A stretch of 64,000 bases of DNA from the NCBI GenBank assembly GCA_037892765.1, contig JBBKBW010000009.1. One strand, 5' to 3'. Each line of letters begins with the position of its first letter. Position 1 is the first letter of the stretch. The notes below the pieces were generated by a model. It saw only the letters and a list, made by a program, of their open reading frames with translations. It had not been told where the DNA came from and did not search any database. The DNA is from Clostridium_AQ sp900552125. GTDB lineage: Bacteria > Bacillota_I > Bacilli_A > Erysipelotrichales > Erysipelotrichaceae. Below, piece after piece: positions 1 to 8,191 of this stretch. Position numbers and translations under genes: made by a program.

Positions 1-35
1 AAAAAAGACCTCATGGCAAGCACTGAGATCTTTTT
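1..35. terminator. Intrinsic terminator hairpin at the left edge
   Basis: A-run, stem, 10-nt loop and T-run. On the minus strand the stem AAAAAGATCTCA/TGAGGTCTTTTT is unbroken with one G-U pair; on the plus strand the same position is a C-A mismatch. It therefore works better for leftward transcripts, although it may also end a rightward gene lying outside the window. Confidence 0.7.
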
Positions 36-110
36 CGCAACAGTAATGAAAAGCAAATACAATAAATAAGGAAAATCTGTTGCTTGATAGACATCTCCTG
101 TCTATATTCA
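2..110 (-). ncRNA. Possible small RNA left of the symporter gene
   Basis: Reading leftward from about 107: a perfect 7-bp hairpin ATAGACA/TGTCTAT (87-105) whose loop on the minus strand is GGAGA, then a 7-bp stem GCAACAG/CTGTTGC (37-43 with 77-83), then the terminator at 1-35. No protein gene on the minus strand lies between the terminator and the rightward symporter gene, so the terminator needs another transcript. No convincing promoter was found, so this stays speculative. Confidence 0.25.
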
Positions 111-191
111 TATTACTATTATTTTGTGAAGATTAAGTGAAACTATTATGAATAATATGAAAATAATTATCTTACTTTTTTCTGTAAATCG

Positions 192-220
192 TTGACAATC
201 ATTTTCACAATTAATACAAT
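192..220 (+). promoter_or_regulatory. Sigma-A promoter for the symporter gene
   Basis: TTGACA at 192-197, 17-nt spacer, TACAAT at 215-220. Predicted start near 227, giving an untranslated leader of about 20 nt containing the AAAGGTG ribosome site. Confidence 0.8.
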
Positions 221-247
221 GAACAATAGAAAGGTGTGTAGAAAAGT

Positions 248-1702
248 ATGAAATCAAGAGAAAGGTTATCGTCTAGGTTAGGTTTTATCTTAATCTCCGC
301 AGGCTGTGCTGTTGGTCTAGGTAATGTATGGCGTTTCCCTTATATTACTGGGCAGTATGGAGGGGCAGCATTTGTATTACTATATCTGCTATTCTTAGTA
401 ATACTGGGATTACCTATTATGGTAATGGAATTTTCGGTTGGCAGATCATCTCAATTGTCCGCCGCAAAATCATTTGATGCATTAGAACCGAAAGGAACTA
501 AATGGCATTTAATTAAAAATGTATGTATTGGGGGAAATTATCTTTTAATGATGTTTTATACGACTATTGGCGGATGGATGTTAAACTATTGTTTCAAAAT
601 GGCCACAGGTTCTTTTCATGGTATGAATGCAGAACAGGTTGGAGGAGGATTTTCTGAAATGCTCGCAAACCCTTCTGAAAATTTATTTTGGATGATTGCA
701 GTTACCATAATCGGCTTCTTCATCTGTAGCAGAGGTCTACAGAATGGTGTGGAAAAAATGTCAAAATATATGATGTCCTGTTTATTTATCGTCATGATTA
801 TTCTTGTTATACGTGCAATTACTCTGCCAAATGCTATAGAGGGATTAAAATTTTATTTAATTCCTGACTTTCATAAAATGATTGATAATGGGTTATGGAA
901 TGCTATTTACGCCGCTATGGGACAATCTTTCTTTACCTTAAGTTTAGGTATTGGTGCTCTTGCGATATTTGGAAGTTATATTGGAAAAGATCGTTCTTTA
1001 TTAGGAGAAAGTATTAATGTTTGTATTTTAGATACTTGCGTTGCATTTATTGCAGGATTGATTATTTTCCCTTCTTGTTTTTCTTTCAATGTTTCAGCTG
1101 ATAGCGGTCCAGGCTTAGTATTTGTTACTTTGCCAAATGTTTTTAATTCTATGCCGGGCGGAAGATTTTGGGGATTTTTATTCTTCTTATTTATGTTCTT
1201 TGCAGCTTTAACTACTATCATTGCCGTATTTGAGAATATTATCTCTTTTGCGGTAGATAGTGGCTGGTCTAGAAAAAAAGCAATCGGTGTTAACTTTGTA
1301 TTGATTCTAGTATTATCTCTTCCATGTGCTTTAGGATTTAATATTCTCTCATTCATAGAACCTCTAGGAGATGGTTCAACTATTCAGGATTTAGAAGATT
1401 TTATTGTGTCAAACAATTTATTACCATTAGGTTCTTTACTATATCTATTCTTCTGTACACATCGTTATGGATGGGGATGGAAAAATTTTATTACTGAAGC
1501 AAATACTGGAAAAGGTCTTAAATTCCCTACATGGGCAAGAATTTATGTTACATTTTTCTTACCACTAATTGTAATTATCATATTCTTCCAAGGATATATG
1601 GAAAAATTTTCTCAGCCGCTTAATATTCTTCTTCCGATAGTGATATTACTTCTTGTAATATATATTCCATTACAAGCTTGGATCAAGAAATCAAAAAGTT
1701 AA
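248..1702 (+). CDS. Sodium-dependent transporter, NSS/SNF family
   Basis: Membrane symporter of the neurotransmitter:sodium symporter family (LeuT-like), which moves amino acids or related small molecules with Na+. The 484-residue length and the family motif GLGNVWRFPY at about residues 23-32 (TM1, the sodium/substrate region) are diagnostic; hydrophobic segments continue along the whole protein, about eleven to twelve. The start follows an AAAGGTG site and lies behind a strong promoter, and the gene ends in a terminator shared with the convergent neighbour, so it is monocistronic. The substrate cannot be told from sequence alone; bacterial members of this length often carry amino acids such as tryptophan or alanine. 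Confidence 0.92.
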   Translation: MKSRERLSSRLGFILISAGCAVGLGNVWRFPYITGQYGGAAFVLLYLLFLVILGLPIMVMEFSVGRSSQLSAAKSFDALEPKGTKWHLIKNVCIGGNYLLMMFYTTIGGWMLNYCFKMATGSFHGMNAEQVGGGFSEMLANPSENLFWMIAVTIIGFFICSRGLQNGVEKMSKYMMSCLFIVMIILVIRAITLPNAIEGLKFYLIPDFHKMIDNGLWNAIYAAMGQSFFTLSLGIGALAIFGSYIGKDRSLLGESINVCILDTCVAFIAGLIIFPSCFSFNVSADSGPGLVFVTLPNVFNSMPGGRFWGFLFFLFMFFAALTTIIAVFENIISFAVDSGWSRKKAIGVNFVLILVLSLPCALGFNILSFIEPLGDGSTIQDLEDFIVSNNLLPLGSLLYLFFCTHRYGWGWKNFITEANTGKGLKFPTWARIYVTFFLPLIVIIIFFQGYMEKFSQPLNILLPIVILLLVIYIPLQAWIKKSKS

Positions 1703-1709
1703 GATAACT

Positions 1710-1736
1710 AAAAAGCAGAATGCACTTCTGCTTTTT
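1710..1736. terminator. Bidirectional terminator
   Basis: AAAAAGCAGAA / TTCTGCTTTTT stem with a short loop between the convergent symporter and DUF4299-like genes; A- and T-runs flank it so it can serve both. Confidence 0.9.
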
Positions 1737-1742
1737 ATGTAC

Positions 1743-2609
1743 TTATTTTCTATTTAATAATTCTTTCATTTGTGTTAAAGATAAACCATCAAATATAATA
1801 TTTTGTGCATCAAACACTTCTGGATTTCCTTGTACATATTCGATAAATGTTTCATAGGCAGTTTCTCCTATGATTTTATCCTCAGAAACAGAATATAGGC
1901 ATACATTATAATGATCACACTCTAACTGTTCATTTGTTTCAGGATTGATAAAACCAAAAGGAACAAAAGGTTTTATTGGGAAAATACTCTTAACATTTTC
2001 TGTATGTACATATCGACCAAATATCTCATTTTCTGCTTTATAGAACTGTGGCTTAGCATAATAAGCATCAATCTGTTGTTTATCATTGATCCACTTATAA
2101 AATGATTGAATATCATTTATATATGCATTAGCTTCATTCATGCCAATAACTAGTGGAAACATAGTACAGTATAATGTCAGGTTTTGATTATTTCCTGAAA
2201 TTATATTATCTAACATATCTTTGGCAACTCTATCATTAAATTCAATAAAATCTTCTTTTCGCTTTATAAATTCTTTTAAACTCTGTACTTCCCCATCTAT
2301 TTCAAGCTCACATTTCCAATAAGAAGCAATTCTTTGTATACAATTAAAGAAGTCTTCAATTTCATGAGGTAAGGTCGGATTTAGTAGACGTAACACAACC
2401 TTATCCGTCTCTTTTTCATTCCAGATGACACTAAAACCACGACCTATATTTTTAGGATTATAAACCATTATTTCATCTGCATCAATAACATCTGGATTAA
2501 TTCTCATACCATCATATGTTCCATAATGTAAATTATCATCAATAATAATACTCAGAGGTAAAACTTTTTTCATAAATCCCTTTTGTGTGATCACAACATC
2601 CATTGACAT
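1743..2609 (-). CDS. DUF4299-like protein
   Basis: 288-residue soluble protein without signal peptide or membrane segments. The N-terminal half (a short beta-rich start, a GRGFSVIW-like segment near residue 56, then VVLRLLNPTLPHEIEDFF) resembles the DUF4299 family of Firmicutes, whose function is unknown; the assignment is from memory of the family pattern and is moderate. The start is ATG behind AAAGGAG with 8-nt spacing. It is monocistronic: a terminator for the next gene lies just upstream and a bidirectional terminator downstream. No catalytic motif is apparent. Confidence 0.55.
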   Translation of the reverse strand: MSMDVVITQKGFMKKVLPLSIIIDDNLHYGTYDGMRINPDVIDADEIMVYNPKNIGRGFSVIWNEKETDKVVLRLLNPTLPHEIEDFFNCIQRIASYWKCELEIDGEVQSLKEFIKRKEDFIEFNDRVAKDMLDNIISGNNQNLTLYCTMFPLVIGMNEANAYINDIQSFYKWINDKQQIDAYYAKPQFYKAENEIFGRYVHTENVKSIFPIKPFVPFGFINPETNEQLECDHYNVCLYSVSEDKIIGETAYETFIEYVQGNPEVFDAQNIIFDGLSLTQMKELLNRK

Positions 2610-2673
2610 AAAATCATCTCCTTTCTCTTACGTTCTATATTTTTATTATAAAATATAAGAAATAGAAATGAAA

Positions 2674-2706
2674 TAAAAAACCTAGTTACTTACGAAGAAA
2701 CTAGGT
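2674..2706 (-). terminator. Terminator of the HAD gene
   Basis: On the minus strand CCTAGTT, 10-nt loop, AACTAGG, followed by six T; it sits directly after the HAD phosphatase stop. Confidence 0.85.
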
Positions 2707-2712
2707 ATTCAT

Positions 2713-3459
2713 TTATAAAATATACTTTTGAATCGCCTCAGCTACACTATCTACAATATGGTCAGCACAAGCTTGTATAGATGTGGCAGAGCGATGAAAT
2801 GTGAAAGAAGTATCAGCTTTTTGAAGCATAGGAATATCATTATAGGAATCACCAATTCCATAACAAACATCTATATCCAATAATTCCTTGATCTTTATAA
2901 TCGCATTTCCCTTTGAACATCCTTTAGCGACTACATCTACAGAATCACCATTCTGAAATGCCTCACATACATCTGGAAACTGTGAATAGATTTTCTGTAC
3001 AAATTTTTCTGCTTGTTCTTCACTGCTTAATGAATATGAATAGCCGTAAATCTTCATTCCAGCTATTTCATCTAAACTTTGAATTACTTCTCTTGAAACA
3101 AGTGTCCAAGGTCTTTTCTTCTTATACGCAAGAACAGTTTGTCCCGCCTGTATGGATACATAATCTGTTTCAGTATATAATTCACATAACTGTTCAGCAA
3201 CTTTTATATCCAAAGCTTTTTCATATATCACTTCATGATTCTTATTTAGAATTGAAGCTCCGCTGCTTACAATAAAGAAATCAGGCTTTAGTTCTTCAGG
3301 TATGAATTTACGTATACCTTCAAATGGCCTACCTGTACATATGCCAAATAAACTACCTTCTTTTTGTAATTGCTTTATGGCCTTTAAATCCTCTTCCTTA
3401 CAATTATTTATTTCACGAAAATATAATGTTCCATCATAATCACTAGCCAATGCTTTCAT
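2713..3459 (-). CDS. HAD-superfamily (Cof-type) phosphatase
   Basis: 248-residue cytosolic sugar- or nucleotide-phosphate hydrolase of the Cof subfamily. Motif I is DYDGTLYF at residues 7-14 (nucleophile and acid/base Asp), the Thr of motif II is in the GICTGRP segment, and motif IV is GDSYNDIPML near residue 203. The C2-type cap lies between. Start ATG follows GGGGAGTG. Substrate is unknown; such enzymes are promiscuous. Transcribed alone and ended by the terminator at 2674-2706. Confidence 0.88.
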   Translation of the reverse strand: MKALASDYDGTLYFREINNCKEEDLKAIKQLQKEGSLFGICTGRPFEGIRKFIPEELKPDFFIVSSGASILNKNHEVIYEKALDIKVAEQLCELYTETDYVSIQAGQTVLAYKKKRPWTLVSREVIQSLDEIAGMKIYGYSYSLSSEEQAEKFVQKIYSQFPDVCEAFQNGDSVDVVAKGCSKGNAIIKIKELLDIDVCYGIGDSYNDIPMLQKADTSFTFHRSATSIQACADHIVDSVAEAIQKYIL

Positions 3460-3545
3460 TCCATCACTCCCCTTACAAAAAAATTTTAAAGTCTATTTCC
3501 TATCTATGTCAATGGCAACTTTTGCATTTTTCTACATCTCCGTAT

Positions 3546-3690
3546 AAAAAAAGAATCCCTATGAGGGAATAGGGATTCAGCATGAAGGCAGGTAATGGAA
3601 ATATTTTTTTCATGATAGCTGTTTTATAGGGATGGGGAATTTCCATTACCGAGTTTTTGCTACAAGCAATCTTTGCTTGTACTTATATAA
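3546..3690 (-). ncRNA. Probable small RNA between divergent genes
   Basis: On the minus strand three stems follow one another: a 9-bp hairpin (3661-3669 with 3673-3681), an 11-bp stem GGTAATGGAAA/TTTCCATTACC (3591-3601 with 3640-3650), and a 10-bp terminator GAATCCCTAT/ATAGGGATTC (3553-3578) followed by seven T (3546-3552). The flanking genes are divergent, so neither needs a leftward terminator here; a separate transcript explains it. The 145-nt size fits an sRNA. No Rfam family was recognised and the promoter is not clear. Confidence 0.5.
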
Positions 3691-3750
3691 TAGACCTCTA
3701 TTGTGAATACTGTGTGAAGTTTATATGAAAAAAATAAAAATTTTATTTTT

Positions 3751-3780
3751 TTTACTTTATCACTTATATCGTGATAGAAT
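3751..3780 (+). promoter_or_regulatory. Weak promoter with palindrome before the DUF5662 gene
   Basis: TTTACT (3751-3756), 18-nt spacer, TAGAAT (3775-3780). Between them is an inverted repeat TATCAC-7 nt-GTGATA (3758-3776), placed where a repressor would block polymerase. No regulator can be assigned. Confidence 0.4.
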
Positions 3781-3804
3781 AATAACATATGGAGGGTGTT
3801 AATT

Positions 3805-4335
3805 GTGAACAAATTATGGGGACACTTCAAAACCATTACTTTACACAAAATTGCAGTCACAAAATTATGCTTTCGATGTGGTTTGTATAAACAAGGTATT
3901 TTACATGATTTATCTAAGTATTCCCCTGTTGAGTTTTGTGCTGGAGTAAAGTATTTTCAAGGTAATCGAAGTCCAATTGATTATGAGAAAGAAGTAAAAG
4001 GCTATTCCTTAGGCTGGCTACATCATAAAGGTAGAAATAAACATCATTGGGAATACTGGTTAGATAATTCTAAAGATGGAATCAAACCTATAAAAATGCC
4101 AATAAATTATTTAGTTGAAATGTATTGTGATCGTACAGCTGCATCAAAAATTTATATGAAAGAAAACTATCATGATGGCAGTGCTTACGAGTATTTTATG
4201 AATGGATATCATTATGTTATCATGCATGAAGATACAAAGGTATTGTTGAAATTAATCTTAGAATATCAACGTGATCATGGCACAGATGCCACTATTTCAT
4301 ACATAAGAAAAGAGATTCTGAAAAATAAAGCTTAG
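3805..4335 (+). CDS. DUF5662 family protein
   Basis: 176-residue cytosolic protein of unknown function. The pattern of His and Asp residues (LHKIAVTK, GILHDLSKYSP, HHKGRNKHHWEYW, EMYCDRTAASKIY) is typical of DUF5662 and looks like a metal-binding, HD-like helical fold, which is my inference. An upstream GTG at 3796 is also open but abuts the GGAGG site (3791-3795), so the GTG at 3805 with 8-nt spacing is the better start. The stop codon lies inside the terminator hairpin. Confidence 0.75.
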   Translation: MNKLWGHFKTITLHKIAVTKLCFRCGLYKQGILHDLSKYSPVEFCAGVKYFQGNRSPIDYEKEVKGYSLGWLHHKGRNKHHWEYWLDNSKDGIKPIKMPINYLVEMYCDRTAASKIYMKENYHDGSAYEYFMNGYHYVIMHEDTKVLLKLILEYQRDHGTDATISYIRKEILKNKA

Positions 4336-4353
4336 TTTTCAAATCTCTTTTTT
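4308..4353. terminator. Terminator overlapping the DUF5662 stop codon
   Basis: Stem of about 16 bp with one bulge (AAAAGAGATT... with ...AATCTCTTTT) that begins inside the coding region; T-run after it. Serves the convergent deoC gene as well. Confidence 0.8.
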
Positions 4354-4358
4354 CATTT

Positions 4359-5069
4359 CTATAATTCTATAAATTCTACATTATCTTTCTGCATTTTTTC
4401 TTTTAATTCTTCTATAATCGCTATACCAGCACTTGTACCAATTCTTTCAGCCCCACAGCGAATCATATCTAGGAAAGTCTCTGCATTTCTTATTCCGCCA
4501 GCTGCTTTTACTTTAACCGCATTTCCTACATGTTCCTTCATTAATTTTACATCTTCCAACGTAGCTCCGCCAGTTCCAAATCCAGTGCTTGTCTTAATGA
4601 AGTCTGGTTCTACTTTTTTCGCAATTTCAGCTAGTTTAACAATTTCTTCTTCATTTAAATAACAATTTTCAAAAATAACCTTAGAAATAACATTATGTTT
4701 TCTACAAACTTCTACTATTCTTTTCATTTCATCTTCAATATAGTCCCAGTTTTGATTCTTAACTTCAGTTAAATTCACAACATAATCAATCTCTGTAGCA
4801 CCAATGGAAATAGCATTTTCTGTATCAAATACTTTTGATTCAATTGTTGTTTGACCTAAAGGAAAAGAAATCGCCGCCCCCACATGAATATCTGTCCCCT
4901 TTAAATATTCTGCACAGCGTTTTGATTGGACCTGATTGATCGCAACCATTTTGAAGTGATACTTTTTAGCTTCTTCACATAACTTTTTCATGTCAGCATT
5001 ACTAGCATCCGCATGCAAATTAGTATGATCAATCATCTGTGAGAAATCATCTAATGTAAACTTGTTCAT
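4359..5069 (-). CDS. deoC: Deoxyribose-phosphate aldolase
   Basis: 236-residue class I aldolase that splits 2-deoxyribose 5-phosphate into glyceraldehyde 3-phosphate and acetaldehyde in deoxynucleoside catabolism. The Schiff-base lysine motif VKVKAAGGIR is present, as are DHTNL near the N-terminus and the C-terminal GTSAG phosphate-binding turn. ATG at 5069 is chosen because it has AGGAGG seven bases upstream; a longer open frame to 5105 lacks a site. No other deo genes are adjacent. Convergent with the DUF5662 gene. Confidence 0.95.
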   Translation of the reverse strand: MNKFTLDDFSQMIDHTNLHADASNADMKKLCEEAKKYHFKMVAINQVQSKRCAEYLKGTDIHVGAAISFPLGQTTIESKVFDTENAISIGATEIDYVVNLTEVKNQNWDYIEDEMKRIVEVCRKHNVISKVIFENCYLNEEEIVKLAEIAKKVEPDFIKTSTGFGTGGATLEDVKLMKEHVGNAVKVKAAGGIRNAETFLDMIRCGAERIGTSAGIAIIEELKEKMQKDNVEFIEL

Positions 5070-5221
5070 CTTATATCCTCCTGCTTTATATTTAAAATAT
5101 ACCACTAATTATCTATTTATATCAATACATAATATGCAATTACTTATTACATAATCAGTTAGAAACACGAAGAGGGATATAAATTAATTAGGTTACTATT
5201 CTCAAAAAATCTGCCATAACT

Positions 5222-5260
5222 AAAAAGCAGCAAATCCCTTTTTAGGATCTGCTGTTTTTT
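5222..5260 (-). terminator. Terminator of nrdI
   Basis: Minus strand: CAGCAGATCC, A-rich loop, GGATTTGCTG, then CTTTTT; ten base pairs with one G-U. Confidence 0.85.
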
Positions 5261-5610
5261 TATTTTATTAACTTACGAATAGCTTCTACATCTTCATCTG
5301 TACCAGAGCCATCAACTTTATACAGACAAGGTACATTGTATTCTTTTGCGATAATATCTCCTGCAAAACAATATGTGTCCGCATGACGTTCCATGCTCCC
5401 AGATACTACAACGCCCTTAAGATACTTGTGATTGTTCTTTAAAAACTCTACAACGATTTCAGGAACAATTCCTTTTCCATCTGTATAAGTGAAAAGAATA
5501 TAATCTTCCTTTGCCTGTTCATTAGTTGATTCAATTTTAATTGCATCTTCTGCAACTGTCTTCGCAAGTTTTTCAACTTTTCCCATTCTTGATGCATAAT
5601 ATATTTTCAT
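5260..5610 (-). CDS. nrdI: Flavodoxin-like NrdI protein (orphan)
   Basis: 116-residue flavodoxin fold. The segments LFTYTDGKGIVPEIVVEFL, GVVVSGS, and VPCLYKVDGSGTDEDVE match NrdI, the flavoprotein that activates the dimanganese cofactor of class Ib ribonucleotide reductase. The usual TGN-type FMN phosphate loop reads SRMGKVEK here, which is divergent. nrdE and nrdF are not next to it, unlike the usual operon. ATG at 5610 has GGAGGT upstream; the ORF also opens 12 bases earlier without a site. A short generic flavodoxin is the alternative. Confidence 0.7.
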   Translation of the reverse strand: MKIYYASRMGKVEKLAKTVAEDAIKIESTNEQAKEDYILFTYTDGKGIVPEIVVEFLKNNHKYLKGVVVSGSMERHADTYCFAGDIIAKEYNVPCLYKVDGSGTDEDVEAIRKLIK

Positions 5611-5692
5611 AAATACCTCCAAATATTAGTTTAATCTAACTTTATGACTGTATTCTCTCATGCTTCTCTATTTGAGTCAAAATATATGCTCA

Positions 5693-5719
5693 CAAAAAAA
5701 GCTAGTATCTTAACTAGCT
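5693..5719 (-). terminator. Terminator of the rsmG-parB operon
   Basis: Minus strand AGCTAGT-TAAGAT-ACTAGCT followed by seven T, four bases after the parB stop. Confidence 0.9.
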
Positions 5720-5722
5720 CAA

Positions 5723-6607
5723 TTACTCTTCTTCCAATCCGCCTAATAATTCCAATAAGCGGTTTAAATCATCGTTTCCTTCATAACGAATGGTTATTTG
5801 TTTATCATCAATTTTAACTTTAGTCTGGAAACGGCTTTGTAGGCGTTCCTGAACTTTTTCTAAATGAATATCTTTTTCTTTCTTAACTGGCTCTGGCTTT
5901 GGTTCATTCATATTCTTTACCAAAGTTTCTACAGCTCGTACACTTAAGTGTAATTGGATAGCTTTTTTCGCAACATCTTCGATTAAAGAAGAGTCTTTTA
6001 ATCCTAATAATGCACGAACATGTCCCATGCTTAATTGTTTGTCAATCACATATTGCTGAACAGATTTTGGCAGTTTAAGTAAACGTAGCATATTTGCTAC
6101 ATGCTCTCTTGATTTACCAATTCTTTTCGCAAGTTCTTCTTGTGTATAGCCAAGCTTTTTAATTAGTTTCTCATAGCCTTGAGCTTCTTCTATCGCATTT
6201 AAGTCTTCTCTTTGGATATTTTCCAACAGAGCAATTTCCATCATCTGCTGATCATCAAAATCCATCAAAATAGCTGGAATTGTTTTTAGACCTGCTAATT
6301 TACTTGCGCGCAAACGACGTTCCCCAGCAATCAGTTCATAACCCTTTACGGCTTTTTTTACTAGGATAGGAGTAAATACTCCATGTAATTTAATAGAATC
6401 TGCTAATTCCTGAATTTTACTATCATCAAAGTTTTTACGTGGCTGATAAGGATTTGGTTTTACTTCACTTACCTCTACTTCAAACTTAGAATCCTCATGT
6501 ATCTCTGCTTTCCCATGTTGAATGTCTTCTAGAACATCACTAACATCTTCACCAAAGATTGCGGATAAACCTTTTCCAAGTCTGGCACTATTATCTTTTT
6601 TTGGCAT
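5723..6607 (-). CDS. parB: Chromosome-partitioning protein ParB/Spo0J
   Basis: 294-residue CTP-dependent DNA clamp that loads at parS and organises the origin region together with ParA and SMC. N-terminal GLSAIFGE tail (ParA-stimulating), CTPase/ParB box PNPYQPRKNF (51-60) and GERRLRA (95-101), helix-turn-helix around residues 145-190 (LAKRIGKSREHVANMLRLL), then the C-terminal dimerisation domain. Last gene of rsmG-noc-parA-parB, 11 nt from parA. No parS-like TGTTTCACGTGAAACA copy was spotted by eye in the window. Confidence 0.95.
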   Translation of the reverse strand: MPKKDNSARLGKGLSAIFGEDVSDVLEDIQHGKAEIHEDSKFEVEVSEVKPNPYQPRKNFDDSKIQELADSIKLHGVFTPILVKKAVKGYELIAGERRLRASKLAGLKTIPAILMDFDDQQMMEIALLENIQREDLNAIEEAQGYEKLIKKLGYTQEELAKRIGKSREHVANMLRLLKLPKSVQQYVIDKQLSMGHVRALLGLKDSSLIEDVAKKAIQLHLSVRAVETLVKNMNEPKPEPVKKEKDIHLEKVQERLQSRFQTKVKIDDKQITIRYEGNDDLNRLLELLGGLEEE

Positions 6608-6618
6608 TCTTTACCTCC

Positions 6619-7401
6619 TTATCTAGCTTTAGCTTTCTTATTCATTTTTGCGACCTCATTAGATAATCCTGCATAAGCTTTTGCCCCTTCACATCTTACA
6701 TCATATTCAAAAATTGACATACCTCTTGATGGAGCTTCACTTAGCTTAACATTTCTAGGAATATAATTTTTATATACTCGATCTTTGAAATGCTGACGCA
6801 CTTCCTGCTGTACTTCTACACTTAGTTTTGTACGAGCATCATACATTGTTAGTACTACGCCCTCAATCATCAGATTACGATTAAACAACTGCTGAACAAG
6901 ACGTATTGTTAATAATAGCTGTGTAACACCTTCTAATGCATAATATTCGCATTGAACTGGTATAATTACAGAATCTGCAGCTGTAAGAGCATTTGTATTT
7001 AATAAACCTAAAGAAGGTGGACAATCAATAATAATGAAATCATATTCATCTTTAATTGGATCCAATTTCTTTTTTAATAATTCTTCTTTTCCAACTTCAA
7101 ATTTAACCATTTGCAGATCAGCACCTGCTAAAGCAATGCTTGCAGGAATAATATCAATTGGTGGAGAAGTTAATTTTTTTCGTATATCCTGAACACTATA
7201 ATCTTCCATGATTAGATTATAAACAGATAGTTTATCTTCTCCAACTTCTGCACCTACTCCTTGTGTAGCATTCCCCTGCGGGTCGAAATCTACCAATAAT
7301 ACTTTATTTCCTAGGTATCCAAGCCCTGCCGCAAGATTAATAGACGTCGTTGTTTTTCCAACTCCGCCTTTCTGATTGGATACCGCTATGATTTTACCCA
7401 T
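6619..7401 (-). CDS. parA: Chromosome-partitioning ATPase ParA/Soj
   Basis: 260-residue deviant Walker-A ATPase (MinD/ParA). Walker A SNQKGGVGKTTTS at residues 8-20, the switch/Walker B segment FIIIDCPPSLGLL near 122-134. It binds DNA non-specifically and is controlled by ParB; in Bacillus it also regulates DnaA. 14 nt downstream of noc and 11 nt upstream of parB, clearly one operon. Confidence 0.96.
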   Translation of the reverse strand: MGKIIAVSNQKGGVGKTTTSINLAAGLGYLGNKVLLVDFDPQGNATQGVGAEVGEDKLSVYNLIMEDYSVQDIRKKLTSPPIDIIPASIALAGADLQMVKFEVGKEELLKKKLDPIKDEYDFIIIDCPPSLGLLNTNALTAADSVIIPVQCEYYALEGVTQLLLTIRLVQQLFNRNLMIEGVVLTMYDARTKLSVEVQQEVRQHFKDRVYKNYIPRNVKLSEAPSRGMSIFEYDVRCEGAKAYAGLSNEVAKMNKKAKAR

Positions 7402-7415
7402 ATGATCTATCCTTT

Positions 7416-8180
7416 CTATTTTGGAATGCGAATAGTAATAACTACTTCATCCTCAAATTCCTGTTCACTGACATTTGCCTCTGTACCAGCACGATTTACC
7501 ATACTGACAGCTTGATGTATCGTATTAATTGCAATTTTAATATTCTTACTAATACCCTTTAAGAACACTTTTTTCTTTTCTTTTTTAGGCATTGCCTGTT
7601 GTTTTAGCATTTTCTCAGTTTGTGCTACAGTTAATCCTTTTTTCACTATTGTATGTAATGCATCCTGCTGTTTTTTCTCATCTAAACCAATTAATGCTCT
7701 CGCATGACGCTCTGTAATTTTTTTAGTACTAACTGCTTCCTGCACATCTTTATCTAGATTTAATAGACGTATTTTATTAGCAATCGAAGATTGGCTTTTC
7801 CCAACTCGCAAAGCCAATTGACTCTGATTTAAGCCTGAATATTTCATGATTTCAACATAAGATTTCGCTTCTTCAATCGCACTTAAATTTTCTCGCTGAA
7901 TATTTTCTACCAATGCCATTTCTGCCATTTGCAATTCATCAGCATCCATGACCATGACAGGAACATCAACTGCCCCATTTATTTTTAAAGCACGAAATCT
8001 ACGTTCTCCTGCGATAATCTGATATTTCCCATCAAGTTCTCGAACAGTAATTGGCTGAATCAAACCATTTTCACGGATGGATTGAGCTAAATCCATCAAT
8101 GCATCATCATCAAATTCTAAACGAGGCTGATATGGATTCGGTTCTACCAAATCTATATCAACAATTTTGGTTTCTCTCAT
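7416..8180 (-). CDS. noc: ParB-like nucleoid occlusion protein Noc
   Basis: 254-residue second ParB paralogue. ParB box PNPYQPRLEF (14-23) and GERRFRA (58-64), HTH LALRVGKSQSSIANKIRLL near 120-138. Position between rsmG and parA is the Bacillus noc position, and Noc is a CTP-dependent DNA clamp that blocks septation over the nucleoid. It lacks the GLSAIFG tail of ParB. The start is two residues before TKIVDID, so the amphipathic membrane-targeting N-terminal helix seen in Bacillus Noc appears absent or very short; this weakens the functional equivalence. Confidence 0.85.
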   Translation of the reverse strand: MRETKIVDIDLVEPNPYQPRLEFDDDALMDLAQSIRENGLIQPITVRELDGKYQIIAGERRFRALKINGAVDVPVMVMDADELQMAEMALVENIQRENLSAIEEAKSYVEIMKYSGLNQSQLALRVGKSQSSIANKIRLLNLDKDVQEAVSTKKITERHARALIGLDEKKQQDALHTIVKKGLTVAQTEKMLKQQAMPKKEKKKVFLKGISKNIKIAINTIHQAVSMVNRAGTEANVSEQEFEDEVVITIRIPK

Positions 8181-8191
8181 AATATTCCTCC

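Noticed and set aside
976..1356. 126-codon ORF antisense to the symporter gene
   Set aside because: Shadow of a well-supported membrane protein gene; no ribosome site and biased composition.
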